Below are positions 11,880 to 23,825 of a DNA stretch of 64,000 nucleotides, piece after piece. Both the position numbers and the translations under genes were made by a program. The notes under the pieces are model-generated. The model saw only the letters and a list, made by a program, of their open reading frames with translations, did not search any database and was not told where the DNA came from. The number at the start of each line of letters is the position of its first letter. Within the stretch, counting starts at the first letter, position 1. The stretch comes from Macrostomum hystrix. Lineage: Eukaryota; Platyhelminthes; Macrostomidae. Where the stretch lies: contig CATNEN010000024.1 of the NCBI GenBank assembly GCA_950097015.1, positions 3,167,501-3,231,500 on the forward strand, given 5' to 3'.

Positions 11880-12658
11880 ATGGCCGTAAACAAGGATAAG
11901 AATGAACTTCCAACTTTCGATTTCATTGCAAAGGACCGCATATGGTTAGTAATAGCCCTTCTCGGAAGGCGTTTTAATACTTATATTATGGTATTCTTTC
12001 AGGCAACTCCTGTATCCCAAAATTTTGGCTGTATAGTGTTAAGTTAAATCATTCTTAGAAAAATCAAATATACAGATCAAAGTGGACAGTTCTCAAGTTG
12101 CTCCACTATGTTTTTGAAAACCAATCATATGTTAAAAAATTAAATTAGCTCATCCAAAACTACACTACCCATTGTTTCTCTTCAGGAAGGATCATTGTGA
12201 CAAAGAAAAAGGCTTTGCAAGGCACTGGGAGAGCACCTGGGGATTTATGGCACAGTCATATGAAGAGGTTTGTGTTGAAAATTTCGTAACTAATCGATAT
12301 AATTATTTCTTCTCGAATTCAATCAATTCAGTTTAGATTAAATAAAATGGATATACATCACTAAACCTCAATCGACCAGGTGATCAAAGAAGAACTGCCC
12401 AAACTGCGCGATCCCGAACGTCAGCAGCGTCGTCAGCAGCTGCAGCAGGAACAGCTGAAGGCAGAGCTAAAGCACAACACCGACGACAGCACGCTGACTG
12501 TCGAACCATCGCCGAAGCCGGTGCCGCGCACAACCAGCCGCGAAATTGGCTGGCGCTCCGGTCAGCCGTCGCTGGCGCTGGACAAGTACGGCAGGGAGGC
12601 CAGGTCGCGGGGCTCGCTAATTCGCCAGTTTAATTGGCCGACAGAGGCGCTACCATGA
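11880..12658 (+). CDS. CIMIP1: Ciliary microtubule inner protein 1 (C20orf85) homologue
   Basis: Three exons: 11880-11944, 12186-12267 and 12380-12658 (phases 2 and 0), 141 aa against 137 aa for the human protein. Matching landmarks in order: a start-proximal block ending in DRIW across the first junction; HWESTWGFMAQSYEE with the WGF motif; VIKEELPK; and the C-terminal EIGWRSGQPSLALDKYG...FNWP, equivalent to the human IGWRS...CWP ending. C20orf85 is known as a microtubule inner protein of axonemal doublets, so this gene should be expressed in ciliated cells or sperm. An acidic/Gln-rich insert (RQQRRQQLQQEQL) lengthens the middle. The ATG at 11880 is the only in-frame start. Confidence 0.88.
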
Positions 12659-13148
12659 GACCGTATCATTTTTCGCCGATTATAACTATGGAAAGGGGAC
12701 TGAATTTTGAGACGGAAAGTTATGCCGGTTTATTTTTTCTTTCAAGAAAGAAACTTGCAAAATCCAATTTTTGACGATTTTTTTTCACGTTCTCTTCTAG
12801 CCGTTCGATGTTTACGATTTTACCTTCAGCTTGTTTTTACATTTTTGTCCGCAATATTTACGAGATGATCCCTTTACTTATTTGATTCTCTTTTATTTCA
12901 CTCTGAAGCCAAAAAAGATAAAAGTTTACCTGTCACAATATTCTAAACACTAGTCGATCAATGCTCAAGCTGTTATATCGATTTATATTTGCTTGCTTTT
13001 TATTCAAGATTGCCAAAAAACTCGCTCACAGTCGATTCTTTCACGATAAAATTTTGTTTATCAAGTAATAAATACTTTTTTTGCTTTCATAACTGTGTTT
13101 GTCAGCATTCACAGAAATTATTCACTTTTCAAACTTTATTTACTCAAA
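12659..13148. other. CIMIP1 3' flank, nothing recognised
   Basis: T-rich sequence with no repeat or gene seen; probably 3' UTR and intergenic DNA. A candidate AATAAA occurs at 13548-13553, beyond the SINE. Confidence 0.4.
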
Positions 13149-13312
13149 GGTCGTGGGTTCGATTCCCGACTCCAGTAGAACAATTTGCGTCCTATAGCTC
13201 TTAACTCTGCATTATTTCAGTTCACCCAGTTGTTAAATGGGCACCAGCATTTGCTGGAGTAATTAAGGGTTGGGTGTGGTGCCCCCAGTATGGACTCAAC
13301 GACCACTAATTG
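13149..13312 (+). mobile_element. SINE (family 2), partial
   Basis: It starts with a B-box-like segment (gtgggttcgattcccgac). The body (cagttcacccagttgttaaatg, cagcatttgctgg, taattaagggt) matches the inverted copy at 29544-29755. Confidence 0.6.
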
Positions 13313-13752
13313 TTATTTAATTCAAAGAAAATATAAATGGCTTTTAAGGTTTTATCATCAAAACAGTTTTTACTATTTAAACGCGCACATTGGCACGGTT
13401 ACAAAATAGAGGAAACTTACATTGACGCTTTTGTTGTTAAACGGCCTTGTCCAATCTGGACTGCAGGTCAGCCCTTGTGGGGGCTCTATTGACGCTTTTA
13501 CTGCTTAACTAAACAATCTTGTCGTTGCTTTTATGCTGTGCTCTGTCAATAAAAAATTATATTATAAAGTCCAAGGAAGCTTAGTGACAAGTTGCACAGT
13601 GACAGCGACGCAAAATGAAAACGACAAGACAATAGATTAAATAATTATGCAACACTGAAACCTGACAGAAATATGTATAGAAAATATTTTTTGGATGTCA
13701 AGGGTTGCTTGATCATGACATGACATTAGATGCTTTTTAATAGTTAGAGCTA
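13313..13752. other. Intergenic DNA, nothing recognised
   Basis: AT-rich; a short stretch near 13447-13490 (ctggactgcaggtcagccct) may be more family-2 SINE debris. Confidence 0.35.
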
Positions 13753-13754
13753 CT

Positions 13755-14850
13755 CATGAGAGGACTTTTCTGATTGGTCTGGAGCCTAAGTGTACATCAG
13801 CAGGGGACTGTTCGGATTGGTTTTGGGCATGAGTGTACATCAGGGGACTGTTCGGATTGGTTTTGGGCATGAGTGTACATCAGGGGACTGTTCGGATTGG
13901 TTAGGGCATGAGTGTACATCAGGGGACTGTGTTGTAATTTACCGGTCGGTACCGTCGGCAGTTCGCCGACGCGGTAGTAGGGGTTCGGGTACGGACCGCC
14001 CAAAGCTTGCCGGAGGAGGAGGGATGGGAAGCAGCGACCCTCGAGGCGTTCCGACACAGCGAGAGACGGGATGGGCTTGGAGCGTACAGACACTCGCTAA
14101 GCCCGGCACAGAAGGATGCGCGAAGGCTTTGACTGCGAGCGGGTAGCCACTCGACAGCCCCAGAGAGAGGTGGATGACGGTCTGGAGGCGTACCGACGCT
14201 TCGCAGACTCGAGGGAAGACTGGAGGAGAAGGATGATGATGATGAGCTTTTGGCAGCAGCAGAGGTCGGGCAGAGGAACAAGGTTTGAGCACGGACAAAT
14301 AAATAACTCGTTAATGGTTTTCTTACCGGGTGGGATCGAACACTGCACTCATGGCAATTAGTGTAGCTCAGGCTGCGTAGTTTATTATTGTATGGATTGT
14401 TCGCTTCTAACTCAGGGCAGCGTTCTCACAATAGTACTCGGGAGGCGCGGGGCTGGCCACGGGCAGCGCGCGCTAATAAATAACAGCGTGGGGTGGGGCA
14501 AGGGCATAGGGCTGGACGGGGTAGGGCTAAGCCACGCAGGGCTGGGGTGGGAGCAAACACACAAGGCTGAGAGCCGAGAGAGAGAGGCCGGCTAGCCAAT
14601 CAGAAGTCTCCTTGGCGAGAGGCCTGATTGGAATAGCGAAGACGGCCCAGGGGGCAGCCAATGGGCGAGCGACAAACAACGATAAAGGAGGGTGGCCTAA
14701 GACGGGGCCGGGTAGAACTGAATTGAGCAGGTGGCCGGGGTGGAAGGGTTAGAGACACAGGGGTCGGAGCAAGGTCATTGTGAGACGCAGCTCACAACAA
14801 CTGTTCGGATTGGTCAGGGGCATGAGTGTACATCAAGGAACTGGTTGAAT
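13755..14850. repeat. About 40-bp minisatellite (4-5 copies) interrupted by a solo LTR
   Basis: The unit contains ggactgttcggattgg and gggcatgagtgtacatca. Copies lie before 13929 and resume at 14800 exactly where the inserted element ends. Confidence 0.8.
13930..14799. mobile_element. Putative solo LTR, 870 bp, with 4-bp target duplication
   Basis: The segment begins TGTTGT and ends ACAACA, the short inverted TG...CA ends typical of LTRs. It is flanked by ACTG at 13926-13929 and 14800-14803. Removing it plus one ACTG restores an uninterrupted minisatellite unit (ggggactgttcggattgg). It is much more GC-rich than its surroundings and has no convincing coding capacity. Orientation and superfamily are not determined. 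Confidence 0.72.
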
Positions 14851-15436
14851 AGGTCAGTATTGTGAGTGTAAATCTGTATTAATGGCTCAGACTGGAATGA
14901 CAACCAAGCTTAATTTTCCATCAGCTAACAATGCAAGGCTTTTCATACGGCAATAAGAGTACTGAAAATGTAAGAGAACACTTCACAAATCAATTGTCAC
15001 CATTTTTACGCTAAGTCAGTTAAATATACCAGGAAAAAAGCAAGTTACAAATTTTTTGTTAGCTTCACAAGTATTAAGATGGTCGCTATTTACATAATAG
15101 CGATTTTCTGCTAAGCAACTACTACGAATTTGAAAAGAAGTATTAAGAGACGCATTCTAGGTGAGCTTGGCAAAATTGACTGACATTGAAATTTCTGTTC
15201 AATAGAAATTCGCTAGATGACAAGTTGCTGCTGCGATAGACGCAAAAGTAAAATTTTCTAAATCTTAGTTTTGCTACTCGGCGTCTATGTACAGCGACGC
15301 ATATTTGCAACGCATCATTTGTGTCGAGAAGATACATAAATAGTTAATAGAAGGGCAAATCATAAAATCTGCTTGGTTAAAAGCGCACTTTTCTACAGTT
15401 TAAAGACTTAAAGCATCATTAGTTGGCTGGCTTAAT
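14851..15436. other. Intergenic DNA downstream of PEPCK
   Basis: No gene or repeat recognised. Confidence 0.4.
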
Positions 15437-15442
15437 TTTATT
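15437..15442 (-). promoter_or_regulatory. Candidate poly(A) signal for PEPCK
   Basis: AATAAA on the minus strand, about 1 kb after the PEPCK stop. If used, the 30-bp minisatellite would be transcribed in the 3' UTR. Position-based inference only. Confidence 0.3.
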
Positions 15443-15461
15443 GTACCAACTGAAACACCCC

Positions 15462-16378
15462 AGCATCCCATAAACACACCAGCAAATTTCTGTGCTCCCC
15501 ATAAACACACTAGCAACTTTCCGTGCTCCCCATAAACACACCAGCAACTTTCTGTGCTCCCCATAAACACACCAGCAACTTTCTGTGCTCCCCATAAACA
15601 CACCAGCAGTTCTCTGTGCTTCCATAAACACACCAGCAGTTCTCTGTGCTTCCATAAACACACCAGCAGTTCTCTGTGCTTCCACAAACACACCAGCAGT
15701 TCTCTGTGCTTCCACAAACACACCAGCAGTTCTCTGTGCTTCCACAAACACACCAGCAGTTCTCTGTGCTTCCACAAGCACACCAGCAGTTCTCTGTGCT
15801 TCCACAAACACACCAGCAGTTCTCTGTGCTTCCATAAACACACCAGCAGTTCTCTGTGCTTCCACAAACACCCCAGCAGTTCTCTGTGCTTCCATAAACA
15901 CACCAGCAACTTTCTGTGCTCCCCATAAACACACCAGCAGTTCTCTGTGCTTCCACAAACACACCAGCAGTTCTCTGTGCTTCCACAAACACACCAGCAG
16001 TTCTCTGTGCTTCCACAAACACACTAGCAGTTCTCTGTGCTTCCATAAACACACCAGCAGTTCTCTGTGCTTCCACAAACACACCAGCAGTTCTCTGTGC
16101 TTCCACAAACACACTAGCAGTTCTCTGTGCTTCCATAAACACACCAGCAGTTCTCTGTGCTTCCACAAACACACCAGCAGTTCTCTGTGCTTCCATAAAC
16201 ACACCAGCAGTTCTCTGTGCTTCCATAAACACACCAGCAGTTCTCTGTGCTTCCACAAACACACCAGCAGTTCTCTGTGCTTCCATAAACACACCAGCAG
16301 TTCTCTGTGCTTCCATAAACACACCAGCAGTTCTCTGTGCTTCCACAAACACACCAGCAACTTTCTGTGCTCCCATAG
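15462..16378. repeat. 30-bp minisatellite, about 30 copies, downstream of PEPCK
   Basis: The unit contains caccagcagttctctgtgct then tccataaaca or tccacaaaca. Copies at both ends use aactttctgtgctcccc instead. Frames of ten codons run open on both strands and are not genes. Confidence 0.95.
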
Positions 16379-16444
16379 ACACTTTGAATTTTCTGGTAAA
16401 TAAGGAGACACTGATCCAGAAAATCACGGTCAGAATTGAGTATT

Positions 16445-19400
16445 TCAGGCCTTCTGTAGCCGCTCGCCCAGCTGTTTCAGCTCTTCGCTAATTGCCTGCG
16501 GCAGGTCCCGGTGCAGCTGGCTAGAAAAGTAGGTCTCGAGCTCGCGGCACTCCTTAATCCAGAAATCGGTCGGCACAGAGTAGAGCTCGCCGAGGTCGAC
16601 GCGCTCTTTTAGGCCGTCCAAATTCAGTCCTTCCGGCTTTGGGACGTGGCCAATCGGCGTCTCAACTGAGCAGTCTTCGCCGTCGATTCGGCGACAGATC
16701 CAGTCAAGAACGCGGCAATTCTCACCGAAGCCAGGCCACAGGAAGCGACCGTCGGCGCCTTTGCGGAACCAGTTGACGTGGAAGATCTTTGGCAGCTTTA
16801 GGCCGGGCTTCTCATCGAAGCTGAGCCAGTGATCGATGTAATCAGCGAAATTATAGCCAAAGAACGGTCTCATTGCGAACGGGTCGTGCATGATCTCATT
16901 GTCGGTGTGCTCGGCCGCAGCTGTGGGCTCCGAGCGCATTGAGGCACCGATGAAGACGCCGTGACGCCAGCTATTCGCTTCGAACACCAACGGCACGCCG
17001 GCAGGCCGACGGCCCCCGAAGATGATGGCGCTGATTGGGACGCCCTCCGGACTCTCCCAGCAGGGATCCATGGAGGGACACTGTGAAGCTGGGGCGCAGA
17101 AGCGGGAGTTGGGATGCGCCGCCAGGATGCGATTGTTCGGCGTCCACATTTCGCCCTTCCAGCTGGTGACGCCGACGGAGGTGTCCACCTGATGGGGGCG
17201 GTGCGGAGTGACAAGATTCAAGGAGTGATCACTGCTAGAATGGGACAAGATTCGTGGATTGAGCACTACTAGAAGAGTGGCAAGATTCGTGGATTGAGCA
17301 CTACTGGAAGAGTGACAAGATTCCTGGATTGAGCACTACTGGAAGAGTGACAAGATTCGTGGATTGAGGTGTGCTGGAAGAGTGGCAAGATTGGTGGAGT
17401 GAGGCATGGAATGTGTGCTAGAAGAGTGACAAGAACTGTATAAAGATTAGCAGCAGGACAGGGACAGGGAGTTGTGGCGAACCTCTTTCTCGAGGCCCTC
17501 CCAGTAAACGCCCCCGTCGTCAGTCTCGGCCACGTTGGTGAAGATGGTGTTCCGCTGAATGGTCTTCATAGCATTGGGGTTGGTGTGGCTGCAGGTGCCA
17601 GGTGCAACGCCGAAGAAGCCAGCCTCCGGGTTGATGGCCCGAAGGACGCCGTTTGAGTCGAATTTCATCCAAGCAATGTCGTCACCGACGCATTCCACCT
17701 TGATAAGATTTGAATATAATTTCGATGCATAAATCGATCATAAATCGAACCACTAGGCTACGAACGCGCTCAAAATATCAAACGGCCGAGACGGCCCTAT
17801 TAAAGTCAACCCAGCTGCGTTATGTTTCTTCCGAATGAGTTCATTCTCTGGGCCCTCCGATTTACTCATGATTTAGGGCCATATGTTATGCTGACACCTC
17901 CTAAAGCTCAAGTAAAGGTCGAGCCGACCTGAAAAACAGGTATAAAGCTATATATCAGCAGTATAACGTTTATCTAATATCCAGGCACTCGAAAACCAGC
18001 AAGCGAGTAGATACACTCGTGCTCTGGTGTGCTTTAGATTGGACAATGAGCTGCTGAGTTATAAAAACATTCTCGGCATTTCATTTCTCACAACAACCAA
18101 TAATATACAGCTAGGTGGCACTAATACACAAATGAAGGGGCAAAGTCTACGGGTAAGTTAACAGTGACACAATTGATAAACGTGGCTTGAAATAACTTCC
18201 TAAAACTGCCCTACACTTTTCAGGGTTGTTTAACATGAGTACAGACAGACCCCGATATTTTTCCCCTAGTAGGGAAAGACCATGGGTGGGTATTTCAAAT
18301 GCCTACTTCAGATTAGCTCCCACACCGAATGACCGATTTCCGTGAAAGTTTTACGATGAACTAACTTTCAAAACCGTCCAACGTCAGCATCGTTGAGACA
18401 TGCAGCGATTCTTGTCGTAGACACAGGTGACAAGGACAACTAACATTGTTCTGTATGGCGAATCTATTTTGGTTGAATAATAAAAAACTAACAAAATGTT
18501 AATATAAGAACAATGCTAACCTGCACGGTTACATAATTAAATTTTGTGGATAGAAAAAATTATGTCGAAATTGGTGGTTTTGTCGCAAGACATCCCGAAG
18601 AGAATCATTATATCTCGACGACCCCGATGCTTTGTGATTATGGAAATTGTTTAATCGGATAACGGAAAATTTTATCACGTGTTCTGAATTGTCATGCCGA
18701 TAGGCAGAATATTTTGGGAGAAACTGGAAAAATATGTGAACAATTTAAATACCCCCATTGTTGTTTTTCTACTGTAAAACATGGCTAGATTTATTAGAAA
18801 TGTCTTGGGCGAAGCGTATCAGAATTGCTTTCTTGCTGGCTGTGGTTTGCCAGGTAACCCATCAGTGCCTATGCACATCCCTCTGCGAAAATTATTTTTT
18901 TATAAAGATCATTGATCCAAGGATTTTCAAAATTCTAAAAAAATCCAACCTCTACTCGTACATGTCTTAGAAGTAGCTGTCAATAGTAAAGTCTACACTT
19001 CATGTACTGCGTAAGGAAAGAGGATGTAAACAGCAAATGTCCAGCTTTGTTTCCATAGTCCATGTGTACACATGGCAGGTGCATTTAGTAGAAGCCCCCA
19101 AGTAGACTTGGGCACGTGCACAGTGAAGTGATGCCAGAGAATGATGCAAGAGTTGCAAAGGAGAATAAAAGTGCACGAAAGTACGCACGCAACTGGCATA
19201 TTTGCTGAAGAAATGCCGTCAATGATATACCACATACGTATATAGATGGTTTGGAATTATTAAAAATGTATATTCAGAACGTGGAGACCACACTACAATA
19301 GTCAATCCAGAAAAACTAGTCAAAAACGTTTAGAAATGTATACTCGTATCATATTCAATACAGGATACGAAATAGATTACAGAGGCCTTATAGATTGAAG

Positions 19401-22380
19401 TTGGTTGTACGGAACAGATTTGCAAGTAAAATAATTAGCTACGCTTGGCAGGTCCGCTAACGCCAGTGCCGCTAATTTGAGCGTTTAACTAGAACTAAAA
19501 AACAAGCAGGTATGAACAAATGTTATTCGAAAAACTAATGAGGAGTGAAATGAGCTGTACGCAAACGGGGGTAGGAAGGAGATGAAATTACGACACTAGC
19601 CAATCAGCGCATGGGTGGGGAATTGTCGCTGGAATCAGGCTAGCAAAACAAACAAAACAAAAGAAAACTTTAAATGATCAATGATTTAATTACTTAACTC
19701 TCACCTTGTATCCGGGCAGTGTTGGCTGCAGCATTGCCAAATTAGTTTTGCCACATGCCGACGGGAACGCGGCGGCGACATATTTTTTGTTGCCTCGCGG
19801 ATCGGTGATGCCCAGAATAAGCATATGTTCGGCTAGCCAGCCCTCTCTCTTGGCCAAGATGGAGCCCAGGCGCAGGGCGAAGCACTTCTTGCCAAGCAGA
19901 GAGTTGCCGCCATAGCCGGATCCGAAGCTGGCAATCTCATTGCGATCCGGAATATGCGAGATCAGAATCTCTGACGGATTGCAAGGCCAATTTTGAACTA
20001 GCGGCTTTGTGATCTCTTTCAAAGGCAGGCCAACCGAGTGCAGACATTTTACATAGTTGTCACCTTCAATGGCGTCTAAAGCGGCCCGGCCCATGCGAGT
20101 CATGATGCGCATTGAGGCCACTACGTAGGGCGAGTCGGTTAGCTGAATGCCCAGCTTGCTGATCGGCCCGCCAACTGGCCCCATGCTGAACGGAATGATG
20201 TACATGGCACGGCCGGCCATGCAGCCGGGAAAGCGATTTTTTAGTGCATCCTGCAGATTAAAAATGAGGCATAAGGATGCAGATGATGCTACGGAATGGG
20301 AAAAGTAGCAACCTTTTTTACATAACTGTCTCACTTTAACACTTTAGCGATAGTCCACCAACAGCCAGCTAGGCCTCAAAACACGTGATTTCAATCCCAG
20401 GATTTTTTGGACTTAAAATTTCGGGATTAATGATCCCCTGGATAACAACAGATAACAACATTTTTGTTCGTTGTAAGAGTAATTTTATTTCACACGTACG
20501 TGAACGTGACGTGACTGACGTCTAACGTGACATGACATTCACATTGACGTTGCATACATCATATTAAGTTATTACTATATTTACTAATATACTTCTTGTT
20601 GTGACTGCACTGTGCGAGCATGGTGTGAGTGCACTTGCTCAGCGAGCTCAACTGAGTCACCCTTCTCGGGACCGGACCCACTCAGGTCCCTCTGTCTTCC
20701 TCGCCACTGCCCATGTACTCGCGACCGAAGCCTAAGGGCCCAAGCCCCAGACTGGCTGGGGCTTGGGCTTCCCAAAGTTGGGAACAAGACATTTAGAAAG
20801 ACCACCAACAACGCTCTAGCAGTCTAGCGTCTGCTCAAGAGAGCAGTCTATAAGTTATTTGTGCTTATAGCACGGTCAGAGCACTTCTAGTTCCAGCTTC
20901 TAGTAGACCTAGAAGTAGAAGCTTGCTTACTATGCTTGCAGTATTAAACTATCGCCTATGGTTGCAAGTATCTGAGGTGTATTTTCATTATTTGCATTTA
21001 TAATAAAAATAAGCTCACTCACAAGTCACGAATTTTAAATTAAACTTCGAAGCGTTATCCTGAGATAACTCTCAGTCGGGATTTTCCTGGATTTTTAAGC
21101 ATCGGGATTTCGGGATTTATCAATCCCGGGATTGTAAATTGTCGGGATTTTGGAATCCCTACAGCCAGCGAGGAAAGCTGACCGCGGAGCATAAACAGCG
21201 ACTGTAGGTTGTGTACACGCAGGGCACTAACTTTTTGTTGCTTACATATAATGAGATATAAGGTGTACCTCTCCAGAACGTCGAGATATTCAATGATTCC
21301 GACACAAGATGCACTTTTTCCAAGAAGAACTTATATCCCCAGGCCCAGTACACCCGTCTATGTTAATCAGTGCACGGCACAACATTTACAGGGTGTAGGC
21401 AATGGCACATTATTTAGTGACACTAGACCCGCAGCCAGCGATGAGGCAATTCTGCCCATTTCGCTGACTCCTGAGTACACACGCACACAGTTACTGTACG
21501 CAGGCACACGCTCTACATCATACATGTGTACATCTGCCCTGACTTTCTCGTCGTCAGACAGTGTACATTCTCACTGTGCCCTGGGGTTGGCGCTCAAGGG
21601 CGTAAATTGCACGACAAGCCTCTAAGCCTTCTCACCGCGGCTGCGCCCCAAATGAATGTGGTCTCTACGCGGAGTTGAACTTAGGGACCATGGCGCGAGA
21701 GGCAAACGGGTTAACCATTCTGCCACTGACCCCCGACAGCTATAGCTTTGCAATAAATCGCCAAGTGTTAACCTTTTTTCGGCCAGTTAAAATGAAAAAG
21801 CATCTTCAGAAAAGTTAGTAAAACGGCAGAAAGATAGCTTGGTGTTTCAACTGTTTTCTTGGCATCCCGACGCGACGCGCACGTGAACTCGGTGTGTGCA
21901 AGTCATCGGCTAAAGCTACGAGCTTGGCCTCGTAAAAAAGGAACAAACATTTCTACTAACCTGCAAATCACTGGGCGACATCCAGTTGCCCAGCTGTCCT
22001 ATGACGTTTTCCTTCGGTATTGGCACAGTCTGGCGCTTGTCAGCCGTGCTGATGACAGTCTTTCTCTCGACTCGCGCAACATCTGCTGGATCAGTGCGGA
22101 CTAGCCAACAATTGTCCATCTTTCGCAGCGGCTTAGCAATGCCGGCGCGTCGCATAATTTCTAAGAATCGCTTATTCTCCTCCTCGGAGCCGTCGCATAG
22201 GTAGACATCGTCCGGCTGGCAGAGATTTGCCTTCTCTTTAACGTAATTGCGCACCTCCGACGGTAATGCAGACAGCGTGGTTGGAACGTCAGCTAGAGTG
22301 CGCTTTGACCCGATCGTGCCAATAAGCAGCGATCGCGGCGCTATCGAAGTTAAATGAAGGCGCAACAGACTGGTAGACAT
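16445..22380 (-). CDS. PCK: Phosphoenolpyruvate carboxykinase (GTP), probably mitochondrial form
   Basis: Four exons (minus strand): 22380-21961, 20250-19705, 17698-17483 and 17188-16445, all phase 0, 641 aa. It converts oxaloacetate plus GTP to phosphoenolpyruvate plus CO2. Landmarks: [16 protein letters not shown] (about 249-264), the P-loop [11 protein letters not shown] with the reactive cysteine (about 300-310), [11 protein letters not shown] and [13 protein letters not shown] in exon 3, then [12 protein letters not shown] and [20 protein letters not shown] in exon 4. Conserved blocks match vertebrate PCK end to end, so exon order is sure. The first ~28 residues ([20 protein letters not shown]...) are Arg/Ser-rich and lack acids, like a mitochondrial presequence, and account for the length above the ~622 aa cytosolic form. 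Intron 1 carries a hAT-type insertion and a SINE; intron 3 is a minisatellite. A piece of the exon 2/intron 2 boundary is copied at 45262-45587. Confidence 0.95.
17196..17450. repeat. 36-37-bp minisatellite in PEPCK intron 3
   Basis: About six diverged copies containing gagcactactggaagagtg and caagattcgtggattg. It makes up most of the 294-bp intron. Confidence 0.85.
17699..19704. other. PEPCK intron 2
   Basis: A 2-kb AT-rich intron. A perfect 14-bp palindrome (catgtgtacacatg) sits near 19060. The last ~190 bp were copied to 45 kb. No nested gene recognised. Confidence 0.6.
20370..21161. mobile_element. Non-autonomous hAT-type element in PEPCK intron 1
   Basis: It is flanked by an 8-bp duplication CAGCCAGC at 20362-20369 and 21162-21169. 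The ends are inverted and related: both begin TAGG and share ATTTnCAATCCCnGGATT in the inner part. Eight-bp duplications and TAGG-type ends are characteristic of hAT elements. There is no transposase frame in the 792 bp, so it would need a helper. Confidence 0.72.
21425..21735 (-). mobile_element. Family-1 SINE in PEPCK intron 1, near full length
   Basis: Reverse complement: tRNA-like head with agtggcagaatggtt (A box) and ggtccctaagttcaactcc (B box), then a body ending at gcagccagcg. It is the best minus-strand copy for defining the family's 3' end. Confidence 0.8.
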
Positions 22381-23100
22381 ATTTCTTGGTGTGCTTTAAG
22401 TTTCTTGTATTTTCTGTTTGCTTTTGTCGACTCTCAGTTGTTTATCGCACAGCGGGGCAATTAAACAAAGAGGGCAAATAGTGTATTTCTTTGCGTGTGC
22501 TGGTCAGACTGGGGCAATCAGTCCGCATTCCGCTAACAAAAAAGGAGCTAAGACAGGCTCACGCTATTTATTTACTCGACGTGGCGTGGACGTATATAGA
22601 GGGATGGAATGGAAAGAAAAACAGACGACCTTTCTGCGACCCTGACACACCCCCCAAAAAACTGGCCATGGCCGAAAGGAGCCGGTTTTCTACCCCTCTT
22701 CTCTCCACTCTGGGTGTACATAGAACGATTGGTCATTTGTGGAAGAACGGCTTTCGTTCTGTTTTCTTTTGGCTTGCTTGCTAGACACAGAAAAGAACTT
22801 GTACATTAAACTGTGCAATTCGAGCTTTAACGTTGGAAAAAGCAGAAAGTGGTGAGTTGAGGGAGGGTCGGCTGAGTTTCTATTTTTAGAAAGCTAATTA
22901 CTGTTCGGACGAAGTTTTCAAGGTCGACGGAGAATTACTCCAGAGAGAAGAGTAAAAGAAAGCTTAATATTGTTTTTGTTCCGCCATATTTTTAGAAGAA
23001 TGTAAATTTTCCATGGATTGTATCACATAAAAATCCACTCGTTTAGTTAGCGACTTGTTCAATTAACAGCGTCACGCTTTGTTAAAATGACTCACGAAAA
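22381..23100. other. PEPCK upstream region
   Basis: The minus strand has a CTATATAC TATA-like word near 22592-22600, about 215 bp before the ATG, next to a CACGTCGAG motif. These are candidate promoter elements only; no other gene is seen. Confidence 0.35.
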
Positions 23101-23102
23101 AC

Positions 23103-23293
23103 AGGCGCCGCGAAACAGGGGGGGGCAGGGGGAGAAGCTGCCCCCCTGACATCGAGTTGGGGGGCATTGCCCCCTCAAATCTTATTCAGCAGCATAATTT
23201 TTCTTCAATTCTCTTACAATCAGAAAGGCGCCGCGGAACAGGGGGCAGGGGGCAGGTGCCCCCCCCCTGACAAAAAATCGTTCCGCGGCGCCT
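23103..23293. mobile_element. GC-rich foldback element
   Basis: The word aggcgccgcg(a/g)aac occurs twice in the plus sense (23103, 23226) and once inverted (gttccgcggcgcct, ending 23293). Each plus copy is followed by cagggggcaggggg... and a C-run closing a hairpin. The 14-bp arms at 23226 and 23280 are perfect complements. Surroundings are AT-rich. It looks like a small foldback or MITE; superfamily unknown. Confidence 0.55.
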
Positions 23294-23588
23294 GACGACA
23301 AAAAGAATAATTACGAGATAACTTTTGTTACGTGAATTTTAATTTCCGTGACCTTTAAATAAACCTTTAAGACTTAACCTCGAGCTAAACTCGCAATATC
23401 AAACTCGTAACTCCACTCCAAAGTATACTTTTACACTATCACCACGCGCATAACTTTTGAATGCTGTTTTTCTTTTGCATTTAAATATATTTGCGTCATT
23501 GCGTCATTTGAATTGAATAGGTGATGGCATAGCGACAGCACTGATATGTAAGTTTAGGAGCAAAATCACGGATTTGAGAGACAGGACC

Positions 23589-23735
23589 CGGTATGAATAA
23601 AAACGAGAAACTTTTTTGAATAAAAACAAGACTTTTTTTCTCGCAAGAAAGCGAGAATTTCTTGGCTTCTAATGAATAAGAAACTTTTTCTCGCGAGAAT
23701 TTCTGCCGAGATTTTCTCGATTTTTATTCATACCG
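23589..23735. mobile_element. 147-bp palindromic MITE
   Basis: It starts cggtatgaataaaaacgaga and ends with the near reverse complement (tctcgatttttattcatacc + g). The interior repeats gaataa, aaacttttt and ctcgcgagaa as inverted words. No target duplication is evident. Confidence 0.6.
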
Positions 23736-23740
23736 CCCAA

Positions 23741-23775
23741 ATAATGTTATTCCCTTATTCAAAGGGAATAACATT
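23741..23775. other. Perfect 14-bp hairpin next to the small MITE
   Basis: The arms aatgttattccctt and its reverse complement flank a 4-5-nt loop. It could be a DNA cruciform or an excision footprint. Confidence 0.6.
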
Positions 23776-23825
23776 GAGATTTGGAGTTATATGGACAGCA
23801 TCGAGGTTTTGCAGTGAGGGCAGAC

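Noticed and set aside
15585..16403. CRISPR-like regular array
   Set aside because: Units are contiguous variants of one sequence without unique spacers, and the genome is eukaryotic.
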